The position numbers and the translations under genes are program-made. A DNA stretch of 64,000 bases from positions 105,326-169,325 of the forward strand of contig NZ_QMIE01000003.1 in assembly GCF_007625075.1 (NCBI RefSeq), read 5' to 3'. Positions 1 to 8,527 of the stretch are shown piece by piece. The first letter of the stretch is position 1; every line of letters begins with the position of its first letter. The stretch comes from Oceanidesulfovibrio indonesiensis (GTDB lineage: Bacteria; Desulfobacterota; Desulfovibrionia; Desulfovibrionales; Desulfovibrionaceae). The notes beneath the pieces were generated by a model. That model ran no database searches, was not told the DNA's origin, and saw nothing but the letters and a program-made list of their open reading frames with translations.

Positions 1-448
1 CCTGGTCATGGAGGATCCGGCCCGCACCCGCGCCATTCTGCGGCAGATGAAGGAACTCGGCGTCAACATCGCCATCGACGATTTCGGCACCGGCTACTCT
101 TCGCTGAGCTCGCTGCACAACTACCCGTTCGACACGCTCAAGATAGACCAGGCCTTCGTCCGGGCGATGCGCGAGGAGCACTTTACCGAACGCACCGGCA
201 GGAATTCCATCGTCCGCACCATCCTGGCACTGGCCGAATCCATGGGCATGAGCGTGGTGGCCGAAGGCATCGAAACCGCTTTTCAGAAGGACGCCCTGCA
301 CGCCATGGGTTGCACCCATGCCCAGGGCTACCTCTTCGCCAAACCCATGGACGCCGATTCCATCGAGCGCCTTCTGCTGGACTCGGATGACGGCGTCTTC
401 GACGCAACCGCCGCTGTGAGCCTTCGGAAATCAGCCCCGGCATCATGA
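1..448 (+). CDS. EAL-domain protein, C-terminal part (c-di-GMP phosphodiesterase)
   Basis: The reading frame is open to the left edge, so this is the last ~148 codons of a longer gene. It holds the second half of an EAL domain: DDFGTGYSS (metal-binding aspartate pair), KIDQAFV (conserved lysine), VVAEGIET (loop glutamates) and HAQGYLFAKP (conserved glutamine). EAL domains hydrolyse cyclic di-GMP to pGpG, and every catalytic position visible here is intact, so unlike the EAL domains at 13992 and 39461 this one may be active. The EAL glutamate itself and any sensory or GGDEF domain lie outside the window. The stop is TGA at 446-448. Confidence 0.93.
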   Translation, partial: LVMEDPARTRAILRQMKELGVNIAIDDFGTGYSSLSSLHNYPFDTLKIDQAFVRAMREEHFTERTGRNSIVRTILALAESMGMSVVAEGIETAFQKDALHAMGCTHAQGYLFAKPMDADSIERLLLDSDDGVFDATAAVSLRKSAPAS

Positions 449-607
449 GGCCCTGTATGGCTGAATTCCACTAGCACTCCTGAATCCGCGCAGCATCGGC
501 ACACGCCGCTTTCCAATTCCCGTGCCCTTGGGCTATCGTGAGCCGGACGCTGTCGTGCTGCATTGAGCGGCGAAGCCTTCTTCCAGCGATTGAGAATCGA
601 GGTTCCC

Positions 608-1063
608 ATGGTCCCGTGTCACATATGCGGACAGAACGCCGCGTCCGGCTGGGTATACGGCATCCCCCCGGCGCCGGACCGCCAGAAGCTGGGCTTGTGC
701 CCGAAGCACGATACCATGGAGAACCGCCGCATCGTGCGCCGGCAGTGGATTCGGCTGATGGAGGAAGAAGCGGCACGGGCCATGTCCGGACGCCCCGAAG
801 ATGCCAAGCCGCACGGCTATGAAGTGGAAATCGATTTCCTGGACGGCGGCCGTCGCACCATCCAGTGCCGGGCCTACGATGTCATGGAAAAACAGGACCT
901 GCTCGCCATCACCGCCGAAGACGAAGCCGTGTACTACCCCCTTCAGCACATCCGCACGTTTCGCGTGCGTCCGCTCTCGTTCCTGCCCACACACGATAAA
1001 GAGCCGGCACAGAATACGGGCAACAGTAAATCCCCCCAGCTATCGGACGAAAAAAACACATGA
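608..1063 (+). CDS. Small CxxC protein of unknown function
   Basis: The protein has 151 residues if it begins at ATG 608, which has GAGG five bases upstream; a TTG at 563 would add 15 residues but has no better site. The N-terminus carries PCHICGQ followed about 24 residues later by LCPKH, a CxxC...CxxH pattern that could bind zinc. The rest is hydrophilic, with a DGGRRTIQCRAYDV stretch. No family was recognised. Its TGA overlaps the next ATG as ATGA, so the two genes are probably translationally coupled and may act together on a redox or metal function. Confidence 0.75.
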   Translation: MVPCHICGQNAASGWVYGIPPAPDRQKLGLCPKHDTMENRRIVRRQWIRLMEEEAARAMSGRPEDAKPHGYEVEIDFLDGGRRTIQCRAYDVMEKQDLLAITAEDEAVYYPLQHIRTFRVRPLSFLPTHDKEPAQNTGNSKSPQLSDEKNT

Positions 1064-1557
1064 ACGACACAGAAAGAACGGAAGAGCCGGCACTTGCAGT
1101 ATCCGCCGCCGAACACGCCAGAACCATGGCCCGCGCCAAATTCCTGTGCGCGGAAAGCGTCTTCGCCTCACTGGTCCGCGCCAAGGGATGGGACATCCCC
1201 AACCCCACGGCCCTGGCCACGGGGTTCTGCAGCGGCGTGTCCCGCACGCGCGGCCAGTGCGGCGCCCTCTCCGGCGCCATCCTCGCCCTGGGCTATGGCC
1301 TGGGCAGAACTTCGCCCGAGGATTCCCTGGAGCCCTGCTACGCCGCCGTGGACGAGCTGGTGGACGAGTTCCGCGAGAAGTTCGGAGGCCGGGACTGTCT
1401 GGACATAGCCGGCTACGACATCGCCGACCCAGACGGCCTCGCCGCGTTCCGCCAGGCGAACATGTGGACCGAGCGCCGTGAAGAGGTCATCGCCTACGCC
1501 GTGACACGCACTATCGAACAGCTGGATGCCTGCCCTGAAGCAAAGACGGATTCATGA
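1060..1557 (+). CDS. C_GCAxxG_C_C-type redox protein
   Basis: The 165-residue protein has the cysteine layout of the C_GCAxxG_C_C family of small probable redox proteins, common in anaerobes: C30 in FLCAESV, C57 in GFCSG, C67 in GQCGALSGAILALG, C93 in EPCYAAV and C113 in RDCLDIAG. The glycine-rich stretch after C67 is the most typical part. The biochemical role of the family is not established; membrane-independent electron transfer or metal binding has been assumed from the cysteines. The ATG overlaps the stop of the upstream CxxC protein. The next gene, tesA, faces it from the other strand. Confidence 0.8.
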   Translation: MNDTERTEEPALAVSAAEHARTMARAKFLCAESVFASLVRAKGWDIPNPTALATGFCSGVSRTRGQCGALSGAILALGYGLGRTSPEDSLEPCYAAVDELVDEFREKFGGRDCLDIAGYDIADPDGLAAFRQANMWTERREEVIAYAVTRTIEQLDACPEAKTDS

Positions 1558-1586
1558 CCAACCGACATCCCGGGGAAGGGAATCAT

Positions 1587-1602
1587 ATCCCCTGCAGGGG
1601 AT
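1587..1602. repeat. Perfect 16-base palindrome between convergent genes
   Basis: The sequence ATCCCCTGCAGGGGAT is fully self-complementary and lies between the converging stops at 1557 and 1651. It has no T-run on either side, so it is not a classical terminator. It could still stall transcripts from both directions or be a protein binding site. Confidence 0.4.
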
Positions 1603-1650
1603 GCCCCAGAGTGGCAGCGCCCCTTCCGGCCGAATGATATTGCTGCGCCG

Positions 1651-2340
1651 TTACCCGGCTTCCTTCTGGCTGCGGGTTTTCTCGATGAGCTTGACCACGT
1701 AGGGATAAAGGTTCTCGGCGATGCGCCGGGCGCCTTCCTCGTTGGGGTGGATGCCGTCCGGCAGGTTGAGGTCCGGATTGCCGGCAACGCCTTCAAGATA
1801 GAACGGGTAGAAGATGACGTCATGTCGTTCGGCCAGGCGCGTGAACACGGCAGAAAAATCCTTTTCGTACGCCTCGCCCAGGTTCGGCATGGCTTTCATG
1901 CCGGTGAACAGGAGGGGGATGGAGCGTTCCGCGAATATCCGCAGCATCGCGTCGAGGTTGTCTTCCATCATCTGGGGGTCTTCGCCGCGCAGGCCGTCGT
2001 TGGCGCCAAGCTCCAGAATGGCTGCGTCGGGATTCTGCTCCAGCGACCAGGGAAGCCGCGCCAGGCCTCCGCTGGTGGTGTCGCCGGAGACGCCGGCATT
2101 GATGATCGTCACGTTGTAGCCGTTCTCCCGCAGCATGGTTTCGAGCCGGTCGGGAACGGCCGCGCCCGGGTCCAGCCCGTAGCCGGCTGTCAGGCTGTCG
2201 CCGAAAGCAAGTATGTTCACGGGAGCCTCCATGGAGGTCGTCTCGCTTGTTTGGTTTGTTTGGGAAATGGCGATGGGAGCGACGCACAGAAACATCGCTT
2301 GCACGAGGGCGAAAACAAGGTAGACTTTCCGCTGTACCAT
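1651..2340 (-). CDS. tesA: Arylesterase / lysophospholipase L1 (TesA, SGNH hydrolase)
   Basis: The 229-residue exported SGNH hydrolase is the homologue of E. coli TesA (thioesterase I, protease I, lysophospholipase L1). It has a hydrophobic N-terminal signal segment, block I GDSLTAGYG with the nucleophilic serine, the block II glycine in NAGVSGDTTSGG, block III LGANDGLRG with the oxyanion asparagine, and block V DGIHPNEEG with the catalytic Asp and His. The frame runs open upstream, but the ATG at 2340 is the start giving a signal peptide and normal length. It is divergent from the ybbA-ybbP pair, an arrangement conserved in E. coli, which supports the assignment and suggests linked envelope-lipid work. 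Confidence 0.9.
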   Translation of the reverse strand: MVQRKVYLVFALVQAMFLCVAPIAISQTNQTSETTSMEAPVNILAFGDSLTAGYGLDPGAAVPDRLETMLRENGYNVTIINAGVSGDTTSGGLARLPWSLEQNPDAAILELGANDGLRGEDPQMMEDNLDAMLRIFAERSIPLLFTGMKAMPNLGEAYEKDFSAVFTRLAERHDVIFYPFYLEGVAGNPDLNLPDGIHPNEEGARRIAENLYPYVVKLIEKTRSQKEAG

Positions 2341-2368
2341 ACGCTTCCGATACGTTGAGGAGAACCTA

Positions 2369-3118
2369 GTGATTCGTGACGACATGCAGCGCTCCGTGGA
2401 GGCTCCGGCCGCGGCCGAGCCTATGATTCTGATGGATGACATACACTTGATGTTACAGGGGGGCAGCGGGCCGGTCAACGTGCTGCGCGGCGTGTCCCTG
2501 TCCATCGCGGCCGGAGAGACGGTGAGCGTGGTGGGGCCCTCCGGCTCCGGCAAGACGACCATGCTCATGGTCATGTCCGGTCTGGAGAAACCGACCTCCG
2601 GCAGGCTCGTGGTGGCTGGACAGGACCTCACCACCCTGGATGAGGACGGCCTGGCGCGGTTCCGCCGCGGCCGCGTGGGCATAGTGTTCCAGGGATTCCA
2701 CCTGGTGGCGACCATGACCGCCCTGGAAAACGCCGCACTGCCCCTGGAACTGGCCGGATATGAGGACGCATTCGAACGCGCGCGCAAAGGGCTGGACGAC
2801 GTGGGCCTGTCCAAACGCGCGGGCCACTACCCTTCGCAGCTTTCCGGCGGCGAGCAGCAACGTGTCGCCATAGCCCGGGCCTTCGGAGCCGAGCCGTCCA
2901 TCCTGCTGGCGGACGAGCCCACCGGCAACCTGGATGCGGCAACGGGCGGCAAGGTCATGGATCTGCTCCTTGGCCTGGCGGACCGACACGGCTCCACTGT
3001 GGTGCTCATTACCCATGATGCGCAGCTGGCCGCCAAGGCCGACCGCACCCTGGAACTGCTGGACGGCCGCATTACGGACGGCTTTGAGCAGCCCCTGGCG
3101 GCGGAAGGAATGCGCTAG
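2369..3118 (+). CDS. ybbA: ABC transporter ATP-binding protein, YbbA/LolD type
   Basis: The 249-residue ATPase has Walker A GPSGSGKT, signature LSGGEQQR, Walker B ILLADEPTGNLD and the switch histidine in LITHD. ADEPTGNLD is typical of the LolD/MacB/FtsE branch, whose members drive mechanotransmission through FtsX-fold permeases rather than import. The GTG start at 2369 has a strong GAGGAGA five bases upstream; ATG 2384 is an alternative. It ends three bases before the large permease gene at 3121, so the two form one operon. Between its start and divergent tesA only 28 bases remain, so promoter elements must overlap the gene starts. Confidence 0.92.
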   Translation: MIRDDMQRSVEAPAAAEPMILMDDIHLMLQGGSGPVNVLRGVSLSIAAGETVSVVGPSGSGKTTMLMVMSGLEKPTSGRLVVAGQDLTTLDEDGLARFRRGRVGIVFQGFHLVATMTALENAALPLELAGYEDAFERARKGLDDVGLSKRAGHYPSQLSGGEQQRVAIARAFGAEPSILLADEPTGNLDAATGGKVMDLLLGLADRHGSTVVLITHDAQLAAKADRTLELLDGRITDGFEQPLAAEGMR

Positions 3119-3120
3119 CA

Positions 3121-5676
3121 ATGGTCTTCATTTCCGAGTTGAAGCTCGCCCTGCGGTTCGCCCGGCGGGAGCTGCGCGGCGGCGTGCGCGGTTTCGGCAT
3201 ATTCCTCGCCTGTCTGGCGCTGGGCGTGGCCGCCGTGGCGGCCGTGGGCACGGTGGCGTCCTCCGTGGATCATGCCCTGTCTCGCGACGCCAAGAAGCTC
3301 CTGGGCGGAGATATCCAGATTCGGCAGGTCCACATGCCAGCTTCGGACGATGCCCTCGGCGTGATGGAAGAGTTGGGCCAGGTGATGCGCGTGGTGGGCA
3401 TGCGCTCCATGGCCCGGCCGCCCGAAGGAATGGAAAACCGGACCGACGGCAGCCGGCGCTCATCCCTCGTGGAGCTCAAGGCCGTGGGACCGTACTATCC
3501 GCTGTTCGGCGAAGTGGAACTGGCTCCGGCCATGCCCCTGGCGGAAGCGCTGGCCCAACATAACGGCACGTTCGGCGCCGCCGTGGAGGAGAACCTGCTC
3601 ATTCGGCTGGGGCTCCAGGTAGGCGATACCATCCGCGTGGGTGAGACATCACTGGAGGTGCGCGCCAGACTTGAACGCGAACCGGACCGGCCGTCCAATT
3701 TCTTCGGTCTGGGACCACGCATCATCCTGTCGTTGCAGGCCCTGGAGTCCACCGGCCTGCTGCGGCCCGGCAGCGTGGTCACCTATGAGTACGCCATCGG
3801 GCTCGATGCCGGAATTACCGTAGAACAGGCCAAGAACCGGTTACAGCCGGTGCGGCAACCTGGCTGGCGCGTGCGCGATTACATGACCTCCAGCCCAGGA
3901 CTGTCCAGATTTTTCGACAACCTCGCCGTATACCTCACGCTGGTGGGCCTTGCAGCGCTTCTCGTAGGCGGCATCGGCGTGGCCAACGGTGTGCGCGCTT
4001 CCCTGGAAAAGAAATACGAAGCCATCGCCTCGCTCAAGTGCCTTGGCGCCACGCGGCGGCTCGTCATGTGGACGTACCTCGTGCAGACCATGGCCCTGGC
4101 TCTGCTGGGCAGCGCCATCGGCCTGGTGCTGGGCGTCGGCGCATCCTACATCGCCTCGCCGCTCATTGCCCAGCTGCTTACCGTGCCCGTCTCCATCCGC
4201 CCGTCTTTCGGGCCTATGGCCCTGGCGCTGGGATACGGCCTGCTCACAGCCGCGACGTTCGCCCTGTGGCCGCTCTCGGCAGCCGGCGCCGTCTCGCCGG
4301 CGCGGCTCTTCCGCGGGTATGGGGAAGCCGGTCCGCGCCGACCATCAATGCAGGCGGCGCTCGCCTCGATATGCTGCGGCGCCGGGCTCATCGGCCTCAC
4401 CCTGCTCTACGCGGACAACACCCGCCTCGCCCTGGGGTTCGCCGGCGGCGTCATCGCCGCCATGGCCTTCTTCCGCATAGCCGCCGTGGCAGTCATGCGC
4501 GTGGCGGCGCGATTGCCCCGGCCAAGAAAGCCGCGCCTGCGCCATGCCATAGCCAACCTGCACCGGCCCGGCGCGGCCACGCCGGCCGTGCTTTTCTCCC
4601 TGGGGCTCGGGCTCACCATCCTCGTGACAGTGAGCCAGGTGGACAGCACATTGCAGCGATCCATCAGCGAACAATTGCCGGAAGACGCGCCGTCGTACTT
4701 CTTCCTCGACATTCAGAACACTCAAATCGACGCGTTTCGCGAGATCGTGGCGGAGACGCCGGGCGTGGCAAGGATGGAGGCGCAGCCCTCCGTACGCGGA
4801 CGGATCACGGCCATCGACGGCGTGCCGGCCGAGGAAGCCGAAGTCGCAGAGGACGTCCAATGGGCGCTCCGCGGTGATCGCGGCATGACCTACGCGGCCA
4901 CGCCGCCCGAGAGCACGCAGATCGTTTCCGGAGAATGGTGGCCGGCGGATTACTCCGGGGAACCGCTCGTGTGCCTGGATTCAGACATCGCCGAGGGTTT
5001 CGGGGTGGGTCCCGGGGATACGATCACGGTGTCCATCCTGGGCCGAGAGTTCACGCCGACCATCGCCTGCACGCGGAACATCGAGTGGTCCACCCTCTCG
5101 CTCAACCATACAATCGTGTTCTCGCCCGGCGTGCTGGACAACGCGCCGCACAGCTGGATCGCCACCACATATGCGGACACGCGGGAGGCGGAAGACGCGC
5201 TGTTCGCCAAAGTGACTGCCGCCCTGCCCAGCGTGGCGGCTGTGTACGTGCGCGACGTGCTGGAGGACGTGGAGGCCATCGCCACGAACATCGGCATGGC
5301 CATCCGGCTCACGGCAGCGGTGACGCTGCTGGCCGGGCTGCTCGTGCTGGCGCAGACACTTGCCGCCAACCTGGAGCAACGGCATTACGATTCGGTCGTA
5401 TTCAAGGTGCTGGGCGCCACGCGACGGGATATCCTCGTCACCCTGGGGCTGGAGTTCCTGCTGCTGGGCGCGGTGACTGCGGCCGTGGCCGCGCTGGCCG
5501 GCTGCGTTCTGGCCTGGGCCTTCGTGAATACGTTCTTAATAACCAAGTACGTGCCGCTGTTGGGCCCGCTCGCGCTCATCCTGACCGGCGGGGTGCTGGC
5601 CACGCTGGCCTTGGGGCTGTTCGGAGTGAGGCATGCGCTTTCGAGACCGGCATGGCCTGTGCTGCGAAACGATTAA
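3121..5676 (+). CDS. ybbP: FtsX-fold ABC permease, YbbP type
   Basis: The 851-residue inner-membrane protein has an N-terminal helix (about residues 20-43), a periplasmic domain, an FtsX core of three helices (about 265-395), further central helices, a second periplasmic domain and a C-terminal FtsX core (about 720-845). KYEAIASLKCLGATRR and the related VVFKVLGATRRDI are the coupling segments that precede the helices in each half. This is the long, duplicated form seen in YbbP. Partnered with the upstream ATPase it should work on envelope lipid or lipoprotein substrates; the precise substrate of YbbAP is not established. Confidence 0.9.
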   Translation: MVFISELKLALRFARRELRGGVRGFGIFLACLALGVAAVAAVGTVASSVDHALSRDAKKLLGGDIQIRQVHMPASDDALGVMEELGQVMRVVGMRSMARPPEGMENRTDGSRRSSLVELKAVGPYYPLFGEVELAPAMPLAEALAQHNGTFGAAVEENLLIRLGLQVGDTIRVGETSLEVRARLEREPDRPSNFFGLGPRIILSLQALESTGLLRPGSVVTYEYAIGLDAGITVEQAKNRLQPVRQPGWRVRDYMTSSPGLSRFFDNLAVYLTLVGLAALLVGGIGVANGVRASLEKKYEAIASLKCLGATRRLVMWTYLVQTMALALLGSAIGLVLGVGASYIASPLIAQLLTVPVSIRPSFGPMALALGYGLLTAATFALWPLSAAGAVSPARLFRGYGEAGPRRPSMQAALASICCGAGLIGLTLLYADNTRLALGFAGGVIAAMAFFRIAAVAVMRVAARLPRPRKPRLRHAIANLHRPGAATPAVLFSLGLGLTILVTVSQVDSTLQRSISEQLPEDAPSYFFLDIQNTQIDAFREIVAETPGVARMEAQPSVRGRITAIDGVPAEEAEVAEDVQWALRGDRGMTYAATPPESTQIVSGEWWPADYSGEPLVCLDSDIAEGFGVGPGDTITVSILGREFTPTIACTRNIEWSTLSLNHTIVFSPGVLDNAPHSWIATTYADTREAEDALFAKVTAALPSVAAVYVRDVLEDVEAIATNIGMAIRLTAAVTLLAGLLVLAQTLAANLEQRHYDSVVFKVLGATRRDILVTLGLEFLLLGAVTAAVAALAGCVLAWAFVNTFLITKYVPLLGPLALILTGGVLATLALGLFGVRHALSRPAWPVLRND

Positions 5677-5721
5677 AAGGGGCACCTAGCATACAGGCAT
5701 ATCAGAATCTTAACAGAACGA

Positions 5722-6513
5722 TTAATCTGTATTATACTTTTCGAGCAATTGATTTAGAGTTTTTTTTACTCTGCGTTTTTCAATTTCAGGATCAATGGCT
5801 TGAAGATATTCACTCGCATTAAAACCGTCCCCTCTTTTCCTATTTTGTGGTGGCTCAAGCCCTTCAATCAACAAACTCTCCAGGGTGCTTACAATCATGT
5901 CTGCAGAGTTAGCTGAGGTATTCGCCACATCTTTTTCAAGTACACCGCCTCCTTCCTCCAACGCTCTAACTGAGTATAAGCCAAACCAGGAGAATCGATT
6001 CCAACGTCCATTTAGCCTGTCTTGAGTATGTTCATACAGTCTTTTCCCCAATGGACGGTCAATAGCTCTACCAACATAAACTGTCTCCTTACCATCATAC
6101 AAAATGTATACACCTATCTGTTCAGAAAAATCTACAGAATCTGCACCTAGCTGCTGCCTTCCTAACAACTTTGGAGTACCACACCAAAGTACAAAATCGC
6201 GTTGCCAAAACATACCAAATGCATTCACTATATTCTGGCCATTCTCACCTTGTTCTGCATTAACCTCTGCCAGCGATTCTTTCCCTTTCAGACTATATAC
6301 ACCTCTTGAGACTCTAATAAAAGGTGAACCCTCTTTTTCTTCATTGATTGACCCATTAATATAGACATTAACAGTATTGGCCGGAGTTGCTCCGATTTTA
6401 TTTTTTCGCAGTCCCAATTCAACAATTTTCTCGGCAATGTCAGCGTAATGCATTGCGTCCGAAGATTTTGAGAGGACCTCCAGGATTGCTTCTTTCCATG
6501 GCATATCATGCAT
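5722..6513 (-). CDS. HARE-HTH plus GIY-YIG nuclease-domain protein
   Basis: The 263-residue protein joins two domains. Residues 5-75 match the HARE-HTH (HB1/ASXL) winged helix, with WKEAILEVLSKS, MHYADIAEKIV and a SRGVYSLKG end. Residues 133-228 are a GIY-YIG nuclease fold: GVYIL, YVGRA at 146-150, R158 in KRLYEH, the E212/E217 region of TLESLLIEG and N224 in PPQNRKRG, so the catalytic Y, R, E and N are all present. ATG 6513 is preferred because GGAG lies six bases upstream; ATG 6525 has no such site. The gene is clearly more AT-rich than everything around it and stands alone between ybbP and the aldolase, which points to transfer. HARE domains are often found in restriction and other DNA-targeting proteins, so defence or selfish-element function is likely but unproven. 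Confidence 0.85.
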   Translation of the reverse strand: MHDMPWKEAILEVLSKSSDAMHYADIAEKIVELGLRKNKIGATPANTVNVYINGSINEEKEGSPFIRVSRGVYSLKGKESLAEVNAEQGENGQNIVNAFGMFWQRDFVLWCGTPKLLGRQQLGADSVDFSEQIGVYILYDGKETVYVGRAIDRPLGKRLYEHTQDRLNGRWNRFSWFGLYSVRALEEGGGVLEKDVANTSANSADMIVSTLESLLIEGLEPPQNRKRGDGFNASEYLQAIDPEIEKRRVKKTLNQLLEKYNTD

Positions 6514-6567
6514 AACCGTCTCCATTTTCTATTTGTTCTGCTAGCACCCAAAAAAACAATTTATTAA

Positions 6568-6596
6568 TTTATACAAACTTATTTATCTTATGTCAA
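6568..6596 (-). promoter_or_regulatory. Sigma-70 promoter of the HARE/GIY-YIG gene
   Basis: On the minus strand the sequence reads TTGACA, a 17-base spacer and TATAAA, about 50 bases upstream of the gene. This is the closest match to the vegetative consensus found in the window and lies in very AT-rich DNA. Confidence 0.75.
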
Positions 6597-6646
6597 CGAA
6601 TCAGTCTTCCAAATGCCTTTCTGAAGATGCCATATACGAAATGACA

Positions 6647-6683
6647 GCGCCCCGAGTCTCCCCGGGGCGCTTTCATTTTTATT
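6647..6683. terminator. Intrinsic terminator downstream of the aldolase gene
   Basis: A perfect 8-bp stem, GCGCCCCG with CGGGGCGC (6647-6654 and 6663-6670), has an 8-base loop and is flanked by a T-rich run on the plus strand (6671-6683). It sits just past the stop of the leftward aldolase gene. The A-rich DNA before the stem on the minus strand is typical of a two-way terminator. Confidence 0.6.
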
Positions 6684-6733
6684 GATGAGCACGTGTTCAT
6701 GCATCGATGAACAATGCTGCTCGGTTCATTTCG

Positions 6734-7786
<1,053 letters not shown>

Positions 7787-7847
7787 GCGTCCCTCCGGTG
7801 CGGGAATTGGTGCGGCGGATTCGTGGAAAGATAAGAATACCACTTTA

Positions 7848-7877
7848 CGTATAGCACAGGATATGCACGAGTGTAAG
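7848..7877 (-). promoter_or_regulatory. Candidate promoter of fbaB
   Basis: The minus strand reads CTTACA, 18 bases, TATACG, about 60 bases upstream of the aldolase ATG. The match is moderate. The rest of the 310-base gap to tmcA holds the tmc terminator and no gene that I can see. Confidence 0.45.
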
Positions 7878-8031
7878 CCCTTGGACGCGAACAACGCGAT
7901 CATGGCGCTTGTCGAACAAAGGCGGTGCGTTGTTGAAATTCCTGGAGAGGACGCAGGCACCGGGTCCAGCCGCCGCCATGACATCTCATTATTGTGCGTG
8001 CCCGCTGACGCGGCGCGCGTCGATGCAGCAT

Positions 8032-8072
8032 GTGAAAAGACCCGGGCAATCCGTGGTTGGATTGTCCGGGTC
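8032..8072 (-). terminator. Intrinsic terminator of the tmc operon
   Basis: A 14-bp stem (8039-8052 with 8059-8072, one G-U pair) and 6-base loop is followed on the minus strand by TCTTTTC. It lies 25 bases after the tmcA stop and ends the tmc transcript. Confidence 0.75.
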
Positions 8073-8096
8073 TGTGCGGGTCAGTTCAACGTCGGC

Positions 8097-8504
8097 TCAG
8101 CGCACGTGGCACTCGCCGCAGGTGATCGGGCCGGCCTTTTCCTTCATGTGACATTCCTTGCACTGCTTGTGGTAGGCCATCATGAGCGGGGTCATGTCTT
8201 CCATTGCCTCTACGGAATGGCAGTCGGCGCAGGGAATGCCGATGGAGTCTTCGTCCGGGCTGGGATTGGCGCCGTCCATGTGGTGACAGTACCAGCACTG
8301 GTCCTCAAGCTCTGCAACAGCATTGTGTTCGTCGTGATTGAACACGGCCGGCGGCCGCTGGTCGTTCTCGAAGGCTGGATTAGAGAGGACCTGGATATCC
8401 GCCTGGGAGTGTACCAGGCCAGGCGCGAGCGCCACGAGAACGAGCGCCGCGGCCGTCAGGGCGAGCCACATTGGCTTGCGGAGGCGTACTTTCGTAAATT
8501 GCAT
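8097..8504 (-). CDS. tmcA: Type II tetrahaem cytochrome c3 (TmcA)
   Basis: The 135-residue periplasmic cytochrome has a signal peptide (cleavage near residue 33, VHS-QA) and four haem-binding CxxCH motifs: CWYCH 70-74, CADCH 92-96, CKECH 115-119 and CGECH 129-133. Extra histidines, including the HDEH pair at 57-60, H75 and H112, fit bis-histidine ligation. The mature protein is acidic, like the type II cytochrome c3 that accepts electrons from type I c3 and periplasmic hydrogenase in Desulfovibrio. It passes them to the membrane subunits encoded upstream. ATG 8504 has GAGGAAA ahead of it. It is the last gene of the tmcDCBA transcript. Confidence 0.93.
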   Translation of the reverse strand: MQFTKVRLRKPMWLALTAAALVLVALAPGLVHSQADIQVLSNPAFENDQRPPAVFNHDEHNAVAELEDQCWYCHHMDGANPSPDEDSIGIPCADCHSVEAMEDMTPLMMAYHKQCKECHMKEKAGPITCGECHVR

Positions 8505-8527
8505 GGCTTTCCTCGTTGCTCTCGCGG

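Noticed and set aside
2341-2814. Upstream extension of the tesA frame
   Set aside because: It would run into the divergent ybbA coding region and place the signal peptide in mid-protein.
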